Assembly (NCBI GenBank): GCA_937934635.1
Contig: CALGZD010000142.1
Coordinates: 1 to 17,294 of the forward strand
From: an uncultured Deinococcales bacterium
GTDB taxonomy: Bacteria > Deinococcota > Deinococci > Deinococcales > Trueperaceae
Direction: 5' to 3'
Length of the DNA: 17,294 nt
Part shown: positions 6,757-13,421 of the stretch, piece after piece
Position numbering within the stretch: position 1 is the first letter of the stretch
Layout: the number at the start of each line of letters is the position of its first letter
Made by a program: the position numbers and the translations under genes
Notes under the pieces: model-generated
Seen by the model: only the letters and a program-made list of their open reading frames with translations
What the model was told of the DNA's origin: nothing
Database searches by the model: none

Positions 6757-8688
6757 CTAGAATTGTAAGTTGGCGAGACGTTGCTGTGCAGCAATACGAA
6801 TAGGTGCGTTTTGTACAGCAAATTGGTCATAGTTTTCTCTCTGGATGAGTTCAAAGAAAAAGCGGTTTGCAAAGCTCTTGGTATAAGCTTGTAAAAAGAA
6901 ACCATCTTTAGTTTGGTCGTAGAGAATATTGTGCTTTTTTAGTTGGGCTAAGAAGGTGGGCTCGAGCCCAAATCTAGCCTCCAAATCATCATAGTAGTTT
7001 TCGGGAATCGGCAGAATATCAAGTTGATTCTGCTCAAGTAAACTTACTAAATCCTCCGTTTCAAATGCAATGTGCTGCACGCCACCACCAATAAATTCAG
7101 ATAAGAAACGTCCTGTAATCGTTGTTTGACTTTGAGAACCATTGAGAACAATTCTTATGTGTTTATCTTTACTTTCAACCACTTGGCTGCGAATAAGCCC
7201 ACTGGGGTCTAATAAATCAAGTTCATCAGCTGCATCAAAACCAAAGACACTTCGGTAAAAGAGTAGCCATGAAGATTGTCTGCCAAAAGCCGTGACTTGT
7301 GCAAAGTGGTCAAGTCGATTTAAAGTTGTAGTAGTACTGTCAACAGCTTGAATAGTTCGAAGGTCAAAATCTTTTGACCAAATATCTTGGTCTTTGGTGA
7401 CAAAGTAAATCAGACTTCCATCCAATGTTTGAATGGCTGGAAGTACTACTTCATTGGGCAAATGCTCTTGTTGAAAGACTTTGCAGTGATAGTATTCAGC
7501 TCGCTTTAATGCTTGGGAAATATTGCTAACTCGAAAGGCAACTGCTGCAACGGATGTGCCGTGCATGGCATTGTAATTGTAAGCAAAACCGTCGGCTTCA
7601 CTATTGATGACAAGTTTTATGTCACCTTGTCGCCAAACACTTACTTGTTTTGACTTGTGCTTACCCCAGTGTTGAAAACCTAAGCTGGATAAGAAACTCT
7701 CGAATTCGCTAACTTCAGTTTCGGTAACTGCAAACTCCATGAACTCGATGCCTTCATAAAGGGCTGCTGGGTCGGCGTGTGTTTTTTGTTGAGTAGCAGC
7801 TACTAGATTTTCTGGATTTGCTTGGGGTTGGGATAGCTCGAGCTGTTCTTGTAAATACAAAAGCGACCTTTTGGCATCTAGTGCGACTTGGTGTGCAGAA
7901 GCAGCCCGAAACTGGTCATTAAAGATTTCCAAAGATATTGGTCCTGTATAGCGTGTTGTTTGCAAAGCTTGCATAAATTCAACTAAAGGGAAACGACCTT
8001 GACCAGGGAAACATCTGAAATGTCTACTCCAAGGCAAAGCGCCCATATCTAAAGTTGGTGCGTCGGCAAGGTGAATATAAAATATCTTTTCAGCAGGAAT
8101 GTTGCTAATTGAATTGAGTTCATGCCCTCTAGAAAAGACATGAAAGCTATCTATGATTGTGCCAATATTTGGATGATTCGCTCGGCGAACAACCTCCCAG
8201 GCATCTCGGTAATCATTGATGTGTTTGCCCCAAGCAAGTGCCTCAAAGCCAACACGAAGGTCTCGAGCTTTTGCTCTTTCGCCAAGTTCATGCAAATCTT
8301 CGGCAGCTCGCTCTAGACCCGGCAAGGCATCTGGTGACAAGCTACTACAGATGAGTAGGAGGTCTGTATCTAGTTCTTGCATCAAATCAAATTTGCGTTC
8401 CGCACGGTCAAAAGCTCGGCTGCGTTGTGGCTCAGGCATCCCTTCGAAGTCTCTGAAAGGTTGAAAGAGTAAGATTTCCAAACCTAAATCACTTGCCATT
8501 TCTCTAACAGCTTTGGCATTGCCATCAAAGCTAATTAGGTCATTTTCAAAAATCTCAACTGCATCAAAACCTGCTGCTGCAATAGCTTGTAGTTTTTCTT
8601 TTAGTGTTCCGCTAAGCGAAACAGTAGCAATACAGTGTCTTAACTGTTGCATTTGTTTTTGGTGGATAGAAACGTTAGCTTGATTCAT
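6757..8688 (-). CDS. quiC: 3-dehydroshikimate dehydratase fused to HPPD-like domain (QuiC type)
   Basis: 643-aa cytoplasmic enzyme expected to convert 3-dehydroshikimate to protocatechuate, the entry of quinate/shikimate into aromatic ring-cleavage routes. The N-terminal TIM barrel (about residues 17-285) opens with IATVSLSGTLKEKLQAIAAAGFDAVEIFENDL, the signature of the Pseudomonas QuiC1 type. Likely metal ligands are E149 (GFEAL), D180 (IIDSFH), H206 (YIHLADAP) and E254 (LEIF); as I recall, QuiC1 has Gln at the third position. The C-terminal half (about 315-640) is a double vicinal-oxygen-chelate domain like 4-hydroxyphenylpyruvate dioxygenase, with an intact facial triad H462 (LDHF), H540 (QHIAF) and E614 (FFFELIQR). 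Start ATG 8688 has no clear Shine-Dalgarno; Met13 is an alternative. It is divergent from the oxidoreductase gene. Its own promoter overlaps the shared operator. Confidence 0.88.
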   Translation of the reverse strand: MNQANVSIHQKQMQQLRHCIATVSLSGTLKEKLQAIAAAGFDAVEIFENDLISFDGNAKAVREMASDLGLEILLFQPFRDFEGMPEPQRSRAFDRAERKFDLMQELDTDLLLICSSLSPDALPGLERAAEDLHELGERAKARDLRVGFEALAWGKHINDYRDAWEVVRRANHPNIGTIIDSFHVFSRGHELNSISNIPAEKIFYIHLADAPTLDMGALPWSRHFRCFPGQGRFPLVEFMQALQTTRYTGPISLEIFNDQFRAASAHQVALDAKRSLLYLQEQLELSQPQANPENLVAATQQKTHADPAALYEGIEFMEFAVTETEVSEFESFLSSLGFQHWGKHKSKQVSVWRQGDIKLVINSEADGFAYNYNAMHGTSVAAVAFRVSNISQALKRAEYYHCKVFQQEHLPNEVVLPAIQTLDGSLIYFVTKDQDIWSKDFDLRTIQAVDSTTTTLNRLDHFAQVTAFGRQSSWLLFYRSVFGFDAADELDLLDPSGLIRSQVVESKDKHIRIVLNGSQSQTTITGRFLSEFIGGGVQHIAFETEDLVSLLEQNQLDILPIPENYYDDLEARFGLEPTFLAQLKKHNILYDQTKDGFFLQAYTKSFANRFFFELIQRENYDQFAVQNAPIRIAAQQRLANLQF

Positions 8689-8750
8689 AGATTCATAAAC
8701 TCAGTCTTCTAGTTCAAATCTTTACTTGATTCAGCACGGTTTTCAATACT

Positions 8751-8826
8751 CGTGAAAAAACTGCAGGGTGCGTGAAAAAGAGTTCCGTGAAGGGGTCCGT
8801 GAAAAAGAGGTGCGTGAAAGAGAGTG
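8751..8826. repeat. Imperfect tandem repeat in the dehydratase leader
   Basis: Five units beginning cgtgaa at 8751, 8771, 8786, 8798 and 8813, spaced 20, 15, 12 and 15 bp; the common form is cgtgaaaaagaggtg. They would lie in the 5' untranslated leader of the dehydratase mRNA. Confidence 0.8.
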
Positions 8827-8883
8827 TAAGTTGCTGACAATAACAACAGATAATCGGTGGATAATTTAATCGAACGCACCAAG

Positions 8884-8912
8884 ACTATAGCAAAAGTCAA
8901 ACTAAAATTCAA
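8884..8912 (-). promoter_or_regulatory. Sigma-70-like promoter of the dehydratase gene
   Basis: Minus strand: TTGAAT (8907-8912), 17-bp spacer, TATAGT (8884-8889). Predicted start near 8877 gives a leader of about 190 nt. The -35 box overlaps the first two bases of the operator-like site at 8911-8926. Confidence 0.6.
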
Positions 8913-8926
8913 CTGAGATGTCAGTT
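8911..8926. promoter_or_regulatory. Operator-like site 1 (AACTGAGATGTCAGTT)
   Basis: Perfect 6-bp arms AACTGA and TCAGTT around GATG. The core GAGATGTCAGT recurs exactly at 15663-15673 and 16204-16214 and with one change at 11117-11127, all in promoter regions of this cluster. It sits between the divergent dehydratase and oxidoreductase genes. Likely binding site of the GntR protein encoded at 10273-10950 (inference). Confidence 0.65.
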
Positions 8927-8944
8927 ATGGTACACTTGTTCAAA

Positions 8945-8967
8945 TTTGCAAACTTTAAAGTTGCAAA
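8945..8967. promoter_or_regulatory. Near-palindrome TTTGCAAaCTTT/AAAGTTGCAAA
   Basis: 23 bp with one asymmetric base, centred in the divergent region about 115 bp before the oxidoreductase start. It could be a second operator; I found no clear copy elsewhere in the window. Confidence 0.4.
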
Positions 8968-8995
8968 GTCCGTTATGACATACAAGAGTTATCAC

Positions 8996-9031
8996 AAAGT
9001 ATCAATCAAAGTATCAATCAATTTATCAATG
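8996..9031. repeat. 12-bp tandem repeat before the oxidoreductase gene
   Basis: aaagtatcaatc at 8996-9007 and 9008-9019 is perfect; a third unit at 9020-9031 is diverged. It ends 39 bp before the start codon. Confidence 0.85.
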
Positions 9032-9070
9032 TATCTTAGAAACCGAATTTTAATCTGAAATGGGTGGCAT

Positions 9071-10174
9071 ATGACAATAACTTCAAAATCTATCCCAAAT
9101 AGTGCAGTCCCAAATATTGCAGTTATTGGCGCAGGACTTATTGGGCGTCAACATATTGATTATATAAATAACAGTTCTGGCTGTGGTTTGGCTGCTATCG
9201 TTGACCCAACACCCTCTGCAAAAGAACTTGCTTGTAATAGAGGTGTTGACTATTTTAGAACTCTAGAAGAATTAATAGCTCAAAAAAATATAGATGGAGT
9301 CATATTGGCAACGCCAAATCACTTGCATGTTGAACAAGCTATCGCCTGTCTAGAAGCAGGGATATGCACCTTAATTGAAAAACCTGTTTCACATACTATC
9401 GCAGAAGGATTGAAACTTTTAACTGCGGAAAAAGAGGTGCAAAAAGAATCGGATGTGAAACTTTTAGTTGGTCACCACCGTGCTCACAGCCCAATCATGC
9501 TGCAAGCACAGCAGCTGATTCAAGAAGGTACATTAGGCGATGTCGTTGCCATTTCAGGAAGTGCCATGTTTTATAAACCTGATGATTATTTTGAAGCTGC
9601 CCCGTGGCGTACTCAAGTGGGTGGTGGACCTATTCTTATCAATATGATTCACGAGATTCATAACTTTAGAATGCTCTGTGGAGAAATTGTTGCTGTACAA
9701 GCTTTTTCTTCAAATCAAACTAGAAAATTTGACGTAGAAGATACAGTTGCTGTGAATTTTCGTTTTGAAAATGGTGCACTTGGCACTTTTGTTTTGTCAG
9801 ATACGACTGCCTCGGCTAAAAGTTGGGAGCAGACTTCTCTGGAAAACCCAAGCTATGCAGCTTACCCAAAAGAGAATTGCTATCATGTTGCTGGAACGTT
9901 TGGGTCTTTAGATATTCCGACGATGCAACTGAAGACTTATACGAATAAGGCAGATAGGTCTTGGTGGAAATCTTTTGACGAGGGGACAGTAAATTTAGAA
10001 AGGCAAGATCCGCTGATTGGGCAGCTCGAGCACTTCTGTAAAGTTATCGTTGGTGAGGCTGAGCCCCTTGTGAGCGTCATGGATGGACTCCAAAATCTAA
10101 AAGTTACCGAAGCAATCGTTGAAGCAGCCAAGCAAGGTGGTATGGTCGAAATTAGCCCAGCATTAAAAGGTTGA
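9071..10174 (+). CDS. Gfo/Idh/MocA-family NAD(P)-dependent oxidoreductase
   Basis: 367-aa cytoplasmic dehydrogenase. The N-terminal Rossmann fold shows GAGLIGRQH at about residues 20-28, an acidic residue D45 after the second strand (favouring NAD), and the family's EKP motif at 103-105. The C-terminal half carries the substrate-side segment GGGPILINMIHEIHNF (184-199), with H194 in the catalytic-histidine position; the common Asp of GGGxxxDxGxH is absent and N191/H197 are present instead. The family oxidises or reduces polyols, sugar acids and cyclitols. Beside a dehydroshikimate dehydratase, a plausible role is oxidation of a shikimate/quinate-like hydroxyl, but this is inference. The ATG at 9071 follows GGGTGG by 4 nt. 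It is divergent from the dehydratase gene and probably in one operon with the downstream GntR gene, 98 bp away. Confidence 0.88.
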   Translation: MTITSKSIPNSAVPNIAVIGAGLIGRQHIDYINNSSGCGLAAIVDPTPSAKELACNRGVDYFRTLEELIAQKNIDGVILATPNHLHVEQAIACLEAGICTLIEKPVSHTIAEGLKLLTAEKEVQKESDVKLLVGHHRAHSPIMLQAQQLIQEGTLGDVVAISGSAMFYKPDDYFEAAPWRTQVGGGPILINMIHEIHNFRMLCGEIVAVQAFSSNQTRKFDVEDTVAVNFRFENGALGTFVLSDTTASAKSWEQTSLENPSYAAYPKENCYHVAGTFGSLDIPTMQLKTYTNKADRSWWKSFDEGTVNLERQDPLIGQLEHFCKVIVGEAEPLVSVMDGLQNLKVTEAIVEAAKQGGMVEISPALKG

Positions 10175-10272
10175 CTTCATGGCTAAATGCAATAAACAAT
10201 AGTATTTGTCATTGCTGAACCTCTCAAATTTCAGTTGCATTCCATGTATTGAATTGATACCTTAGGACTACT

Positions 10273-10950
10273 GTGAGTATTTTAACCCCCGACATTTCCG
10301 ATTTGCCTTTAAAAGAACAAGCCTATCAAAAAATTAAAAAACTTATTCTTAACGAAGATATACCTGTCAATAGTTTTCTTTCTGAACGTGGTTTGGCTGA
10401 GCAACTGGGAATGAGCAAAACTCCAGTGCGTCTAGCCATTGAGCGTTTGGATAACGAAGGCTTTGTTAAAGTTTCTCCTCAACAAGGCATTATGGTGGTT
10501 GCCTTAAGCTTTGAGGAAATCCTTGACTATATTGATTACCGCATAGCTTTAGAAAGTTTTGTTGTTAACCGTATTACGGGAGAACTTTCGGAACAACAAA
10601 TTAAAATCATTAAAGATAATCTTGCTGAGCATCAAGCTGTGATAAAAAAGGAAGATAAAGATGAGCAGCGCAAGAGTGAAGCGATTTATCAAAAAGATAG
10701 AGAGTTTCATAGATTACTCTTTTCCTTTCTTGATAATAAACCAATTGCTCAATCCTTGGGTCGCCAAGAAGATATGATGTACAGAATTGCAGTTAGGACT
10801 AACAAAAAATACCCTAAGCGCCCAATTGAAGCACATCAAGATCATAAGGCTGTTGCTAATGCAATTATCAAAGGAGATAAGGCGAAGGCTACACAGCTTA
10901 TCGAAAAGCATTTGGTAAGCATAAAGACGCTTTTGATTGGACAGGGATAG
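10273..10950 (+). CDS. GntR-family regulator, FCD (FadR-like) subgroup
   Basis: 225-aa ligand-responsive DNA-binding protein. The winged helix occupies about residues 10-76: KEQAYQKIKKLILN, LSERGLAEQLGMSKTPVRLAIERLDNEGFVKVSPQQG, the canonical GntR recognition region. The C-terminal all-helical FCD domain (about 82-220) has the expected metal/ligand residues D142 and H146 (DREFH), H191 (QDHKAV) and H213 (EKHL). FCD regulators usually sense carboxylic or sugar acids, which matches a TRAP transporter next door. The GTG start at 10273 is preceded by TTAGGA at a spacing of 5 nt, and no ATG start fits the fold. It probably controls the divergent dehydratase, the oxidoreductase, the TRAP genes and the DapA-like gene through the shared GAGATGTCAGT site. 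I see no strong copy of that site directly before its own start. Confidence 0.92.
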   Translation: MSILTPDISDLPLKEQAYQKIKKLILNEDIPVNSFLSERGLAEQLGMSKTPVRLAIERLDNEGFVKVSPQQGIMVVALSFEEILDYIDYRIALESFVVNRITGELSEQQIKIIKDNLAEHQAVIKKEDKDEQRKSEAIYQKDREFHRLLFSFLDNKPIAQSLGRQEDMMYRIAVRTNKKYPKRPIEAHQDHKAVANAIIKGDKAKATQLIEKHLVSIKTLLIGQG

Positions 10951-11052
10951 TAATATATCAAGTATTTTCCTATAAGGGAAACAGATATTAAGTTCAAAAT
11001 AATCGAAACGATAATCAAATAGTTTGCCAAAGATCTAATTCAGTTTGGGTGC

Positions 11053-11088
11053 TCATTGTGGGCTTCATTATGGACTTCATTGTGGGCT
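11053..11088. repeat. 12-bp tandem repeat, three units
   Basis: tcattgtgggct at 11053-11064 and 11077-11088, with tcattatggact between them. It lies about 30 bp before operator-like site 2. Confidence 0.85.
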
Positions 11089-11115
11089 TAGAAGAACCGC
11101 CACGCTTTTTATGTT

Positions 11116-11131
11116 AACTGGCATCTCAGTT
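11116..11131. promoter_or_regulatory. Operator-like site 2 (AACTGGCATCTCAGTT)
   Basis: Arms AACTG and CAGTT are inverted. Read on the minus strand, AACTGAGATGCCAGTT differs from site 1 by a single base. It lies 9 bp upstream of the dctP -35 box. Confidence 0.65.
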
Positions 11132-11140
11132 GGATTACAG

Positions 11141-11170
11141 TTGACAGCTACATAAAATATTAGTTATAGT
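11141..11170 (+). promoter_or_regulatory. Sigma-70-like promoter of dctP
   Basis: Consensus TTGACA (11141-11146), 18-bp spacer, TATAGT (11165-11170). Transcription would begin near 11177, giving a leader of about 200 nt. A weaker overlapping alternative is TTGCAG (11170-11175), 17 bp, TAATAG (11193-11198). Confidence 0.6.
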
Positions 11171-11208
11171 TGCAGAACTTGATAAGGTCGAATAATAGCT
11201 AAAGATTT

Positions 11209-11243
11209 CCAGTACCGATAAATAAACTGTTAATTAGTACTGG
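11209..11243 (+). promoter_or_regulatory. Inverted repeat in the dctP leader
   Basis: CCAGTAC (11209-11215) and GTACTGG (11237-11243), perfect 7-bp arms 21 bp apart, inside the predicted 5' untranslated region. Could be a leader hairpin or a second binding site. Confidence 0.35.
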
Positions 11244-11380
11244 TATAGGCATTAGCTTTATATTTTGTATAGCTGAAGGTCTAACTTCTTAAGGTAGTGT
11301 GGATTCTAAGTTATTTAAGTAATTTTCCCATATAAAGCGATCTATCTTGAATCATTAATTATTTTGATAGGAGAAACTTT

Positions 11381-12367
11381 ATGAAAAGACGAAGCTTCCT
11401 AGCAGTTGGTCTTGCGCTTTTACTAGCCATCTCATCAACAGCTCTTGCACAAATTCAGATTCGTTTAGCAACATCTGGAACAGAGACAGATCAGCGTTCA
11501 GTAGCTATGGCAGACGTGTTTGGACCTGCGATTGCAGATTTCGCATCTTATGAACCACACTACAATGCATCGCTAATTGCTCAAGGTAGTGAACTTGAAG
11601 CAATCGCTGCTGGCGATATCGAAATGTCAATTACATCAGCTCAGGAATTGGCAACATTCTTCCCAGAGTTTTCAATTTTTGCAACAGGTTATGTACATCA
11701 AGACGCTGCTCACCAAGTGGCTGTTTTCAATGACCCTCTAATGGATGATTTCAAAGAGATGGCTGAGAATGAGCTTGGTGTAAAATTACTTTCTGTTATG
11801 TATCTTGGTCGTCGTCATGTAAACTTGCGTTTCCCTCGTTCTGAGAGAGATGTTCAGACTCCAGAAGACTTAGCAGGTGTTAACTTACGTATGCCAGGTA
11901 CAGATGCGTGGCAGTTCTTGGGTAGCGCACTTGGTGCTAACCCAACACCTATGGCATTCACTGAGGTCTATACTGCGCTTCAAACTGGTTCTGTTGATGG
12001 TCAAGATAATCCATTACCAACAGTTGTTGATTCTAAGTTCTACGAAGTGACTAAGCAAATTGCTTTAACATCTCACTTGGTTGACCTAAACTATATTGCT
12101 TTCTCAGCAGAGCTGTGGAATGGTTTAACTGAAGAGCAACAAGCAACTGTTCAAGCCGCGGCAGATGCTGCTGCTGAATCTGGTCGTCAAGCTCAACTTC
12201 AAAAAGAAGCAGATCTTGTTGCTTTCCTAGAAGAGCAAGGTATGGAAATCTATGAGCCTGACTTAGCTGCTTTCCGTGAGCATGTACAAGCTCAGTATGT
12301 AGGATCAGAGTTTGCTGCTTCATGGCCAGAAGGTGTGCTTGAGAAAGTCAACGCACTTGGTAACTAA
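11381..12367 (+). CDS. dctP: TRAP transporter periplasmic solute-binding protein
   Basis: 328-aa DctP-type binding protein that captures a carboxylated substrate in the periplasm and delivers it to the DctQ/DctM membrane proteins. Signal peptide MKRRSFLAVGLALLLAISSTALA, probable cleavage before Q24. The family hallmark arginine, which pairs with the substrate carboxylate, is R170 in GVNLRMPGTDAW, followed by the conserved segment NPTPMAFTEVYTALQTGSVDGQDNP (187-211) with N210. The Shine-Dalgarno sequence TAGGAGA (11368-11374) is the best in the window and the coding sequence uses a narrow set of codons (mostly GCT/GCA for Ala), both signs of high expression. A strong hairpin follows the stop, so the binding protein is likely made in excess over the permease. 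The substrate cannot be read from sequence; a shikimate/quinate-like acid fits the neighbours. Confidence 0.93.
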   Translation: MKRRSFLAVGLALLLAISSTALAQIQIRLATSGTETDQRSVAMADVFGPAIADFASYEPHYNASLIAQGSELEAIAAGDIEMSITSAQELATFFPEFSIFATGYVHQDAAHQVAVFNDPLMDDFKEMAENELGVKLLSVMYLGRRHVNLRFPRSERDVQTPEDLAGVNLRMPGTDAWQFLGSALGANPTPMAFTEVYTALQTGSVDGQDNPLPTVVDSKFYEVTKQIALTSHLVDLNYIAFSAELWNGLTEEQQATVQAAADAAAESGRQAQLQKEADLVAFLEEQGMEIYEPDLAAFREHVQAQYVGSEFAASWPEGVLEKVNALGN

Positions 12368-12416
12368 GCTTTTCCTTGTGAATAGTATTGTTTTCACATA
12401 AGTGTTTACTTCCAAT

Positions 12417-12454
12417 AAAGATTCCTCCTCATAATCTTAAGAGGAGGAATCTTT
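12417..12454 (+). terminator. Intrinsic terminator / attenuator after dctP
   Basis: Perfect 14-bp stem (12417-12430 with 12441-12454; arm aaagattcctcctc), 10-nt loop, right arm ending in a short T-run (cttttag). It would stop most transcripts 50-90 nt after the dctP stop codon and lower dctQM expression. With flanking A and T tracts it could work in both directions. Confidence 0.8.
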
Positions 12455-12611
12455 TAGTTCTGTAGTATTTACAGAAGTTGCAAAACAGTTCATCAGATAC
12501 CTGAATATCGTTAATAGTAATAGTCGACTCAATCTAAATCTGTAAATCGATACGATGCTATTATTTGACCAATCACTGAAAAACAAGCTCGACAACTGGA
12601 AGTATTTGTAG

Positions 12612-12627
12612 CAGTGAGATGCCAATT
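12612..12627. promoter_or_regulatory. Weak operator-like site upstream of dctQM
   Basis: cagtgagatgccaatt matches site 1 at 12 of 16 positions. It lies just before the 16-bp array. It is weaker than the other four sites and may be chance. Confidence 0.3.
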
Positions 12628-12646
12628 AAATTTTTGCTAGAACCTA

Positions 12647-12822
12647 AATGCGCCAAAACTTCAATGCGCCAAAATTTCAATGCGCTAAAGTCACAATGCG
12701 CTAAAGTCACAATGCGCCAAAATTTCAATGCGCTAAAGTCACGATGCGCCAAAATTTCAATGCGTTAAAGTCACGATGCGCTAAAATTTCAATGAGCAAT
12801 AGTAGAATGAGCTATAGTTGTA
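12647..12822. repeat. 16-bp tandem array upstream of dctQ
   Basis: Nine clear 16-bp units from 12647 to 12790 and one or two decayed ones to about 12822. Two unit types alternate: A, aatgcgccaaaatttc, and B, aatgcgctaaagtcac; the order is A A B B A B A B then a mixed unit. The first base is g in two units. The array ends only a few bases before the dctQ ribosome-binding site, and 16 bp rules out a repeated peptide in a single frame. Confidence 0.95.
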
Positions 12823-12845
12823 AGTAAAGAGGATACATAAAACAC

Positions 12846-13421
12846 ATGATCGCATTTTTCAAAGAACTGCCTAAAGCATTTTATCGACTTGCTGAAGCTA
12901 TTGCGGGTTTGATGATGCTCACAATTTTTGTGACCTTTATTTTGCAAGTTGTTATTCGTTACTCAGCTCGTGTACCTGCTATTGCTGAATCACTTCCAGT
13001 TTTGAATCCGAGTAATTTTGGTTGGACTCTAGAATTCTGTCTCGCATTGTGGGTCTGGTTAATATTTTTTGGTAATGCGTTTGTCGTTAGAGATAAAGAT
13101 CATGTAACGTTTGATATTCTGTATTTAGCGGTGCGTCCACGTGTACGTCGTGCTTTTATTATTATTGGTGGACTCATTATTTGCATTGCACTCTTCGCAT
13201 CTATTTCACCGACTATGGATCGTTTTCACATTTTACGATTGAAAAGAACTGCAACACTAGCAAACCTTTTTGGTGACTGGATTCGTATGCGACATATTTA
13301 TTCGATTTATATTATTTTTCTTGTTGTCATTATTTCAAAATATGCATGGAGAGTGTTTTATGCCATCCGTTTTGGGGTCAAGGATGATACATCCGATCAA
13401 GTAACGGAGGTACAGTCATGA
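12846..13421 (+). CDS. dctQ: TRAP transporter small permease subunit (DctQ)
   Basis: 191-aa inner-membrane protein with four hydrophobic segments at about residues 15-37, 59-79, 102-122 and 148-168, the usual DctQ topology and length. It supports the large permease DctM. Between segments 2 and 3 the motif VVRDKDHVTFDIL is the family's typical cytoplasmic loop (the RxxxHVxxD pattern). Start ATG 12846, with AAAGAGGA (12827-12834) about 11 nt upstream, a rather long spacing. Its stop overlaps the dctM start by 4 bp (ATGA), so the two are translationally coupled. Expression may depend on read-through of the dctP terminator or on a promoter inside the adjacent repeat array. Confidence 0.9.
   Translation: MIAFFKELPKAFYRLAEAIAGLMMLTIFVTFILQVVIRYSARVPAIAESLPVLNPSNFGWTLEFCLALWVWLIFFGNAFVVRDKDHVTFDILYLAVRPRVRRAFIIIGGLIICIALFASISPTMDRFHILRLKRTATLANLFGDWIRMRHIYSIYIIFLVVIISKYAWRVFYAIRFGVKDDTSDQVTEVQS

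Larger units (their letters stand above)
8689..9070. other. Divergent promoter region between dehydratase and oxidoreductase genes
   Basis: 382 bp without a credible gene. It contains, left to right: an 8-bp direct repeat at the dehydratase start (ATGAATCT then ATGAATCA on the minus strand), five cgtgaa-led repeats, a good minus-strand promoter, the operator-like site, a near-palindrome and a 12-bp tandem repeat before the oxidoreductase start. An open frame on the minus strand at 8709-8912 consists largely of the repeats and is not a gene. Confidence 0.75.
10951..11380. other. 430-bp regulatory region upstream of dctP
   Basis: No gene on either strand. It holds a three-unit 12-bp repeat, operator-like site 2, a strong promoter and an inverted repeat in the presumed leader. 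No convincing terminator follows the GntR gene; the best stem is 5 bp (tttcc/ggaaa near 10966). Confidence 0.75.
12368..12845. other. 478-bp gap inside the TRAP locus
   Basis: No gene. Contains the dctP terminator hairpin, a weak copy of the shared operator and the 16-bp array that nearly reaches dctQ. So long a gap between dctP and dctQM is unusual and suggests separately initiated transcription of dctQM. Confidence 0.7.

Noticed and set aside
8709..8912. Minus-strand 67-codon frame in the divergent promoter region
   Set aside because: Its repeated HGPLHG/FHAP peptides are simply the cgtgaa repeats read through; it covers the promoter and operator.
12051..12323. Minus-strand 90-codon frame opposite dctP
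   Set aside because: Shadow of the strongly biased dctP codons.
12647..12822. CRISPR array or replication-origin iterons
   Set aside because: Units are contiguous 16-mers without spacers, and there is no nearby cas, rep or dnaA-like gene.
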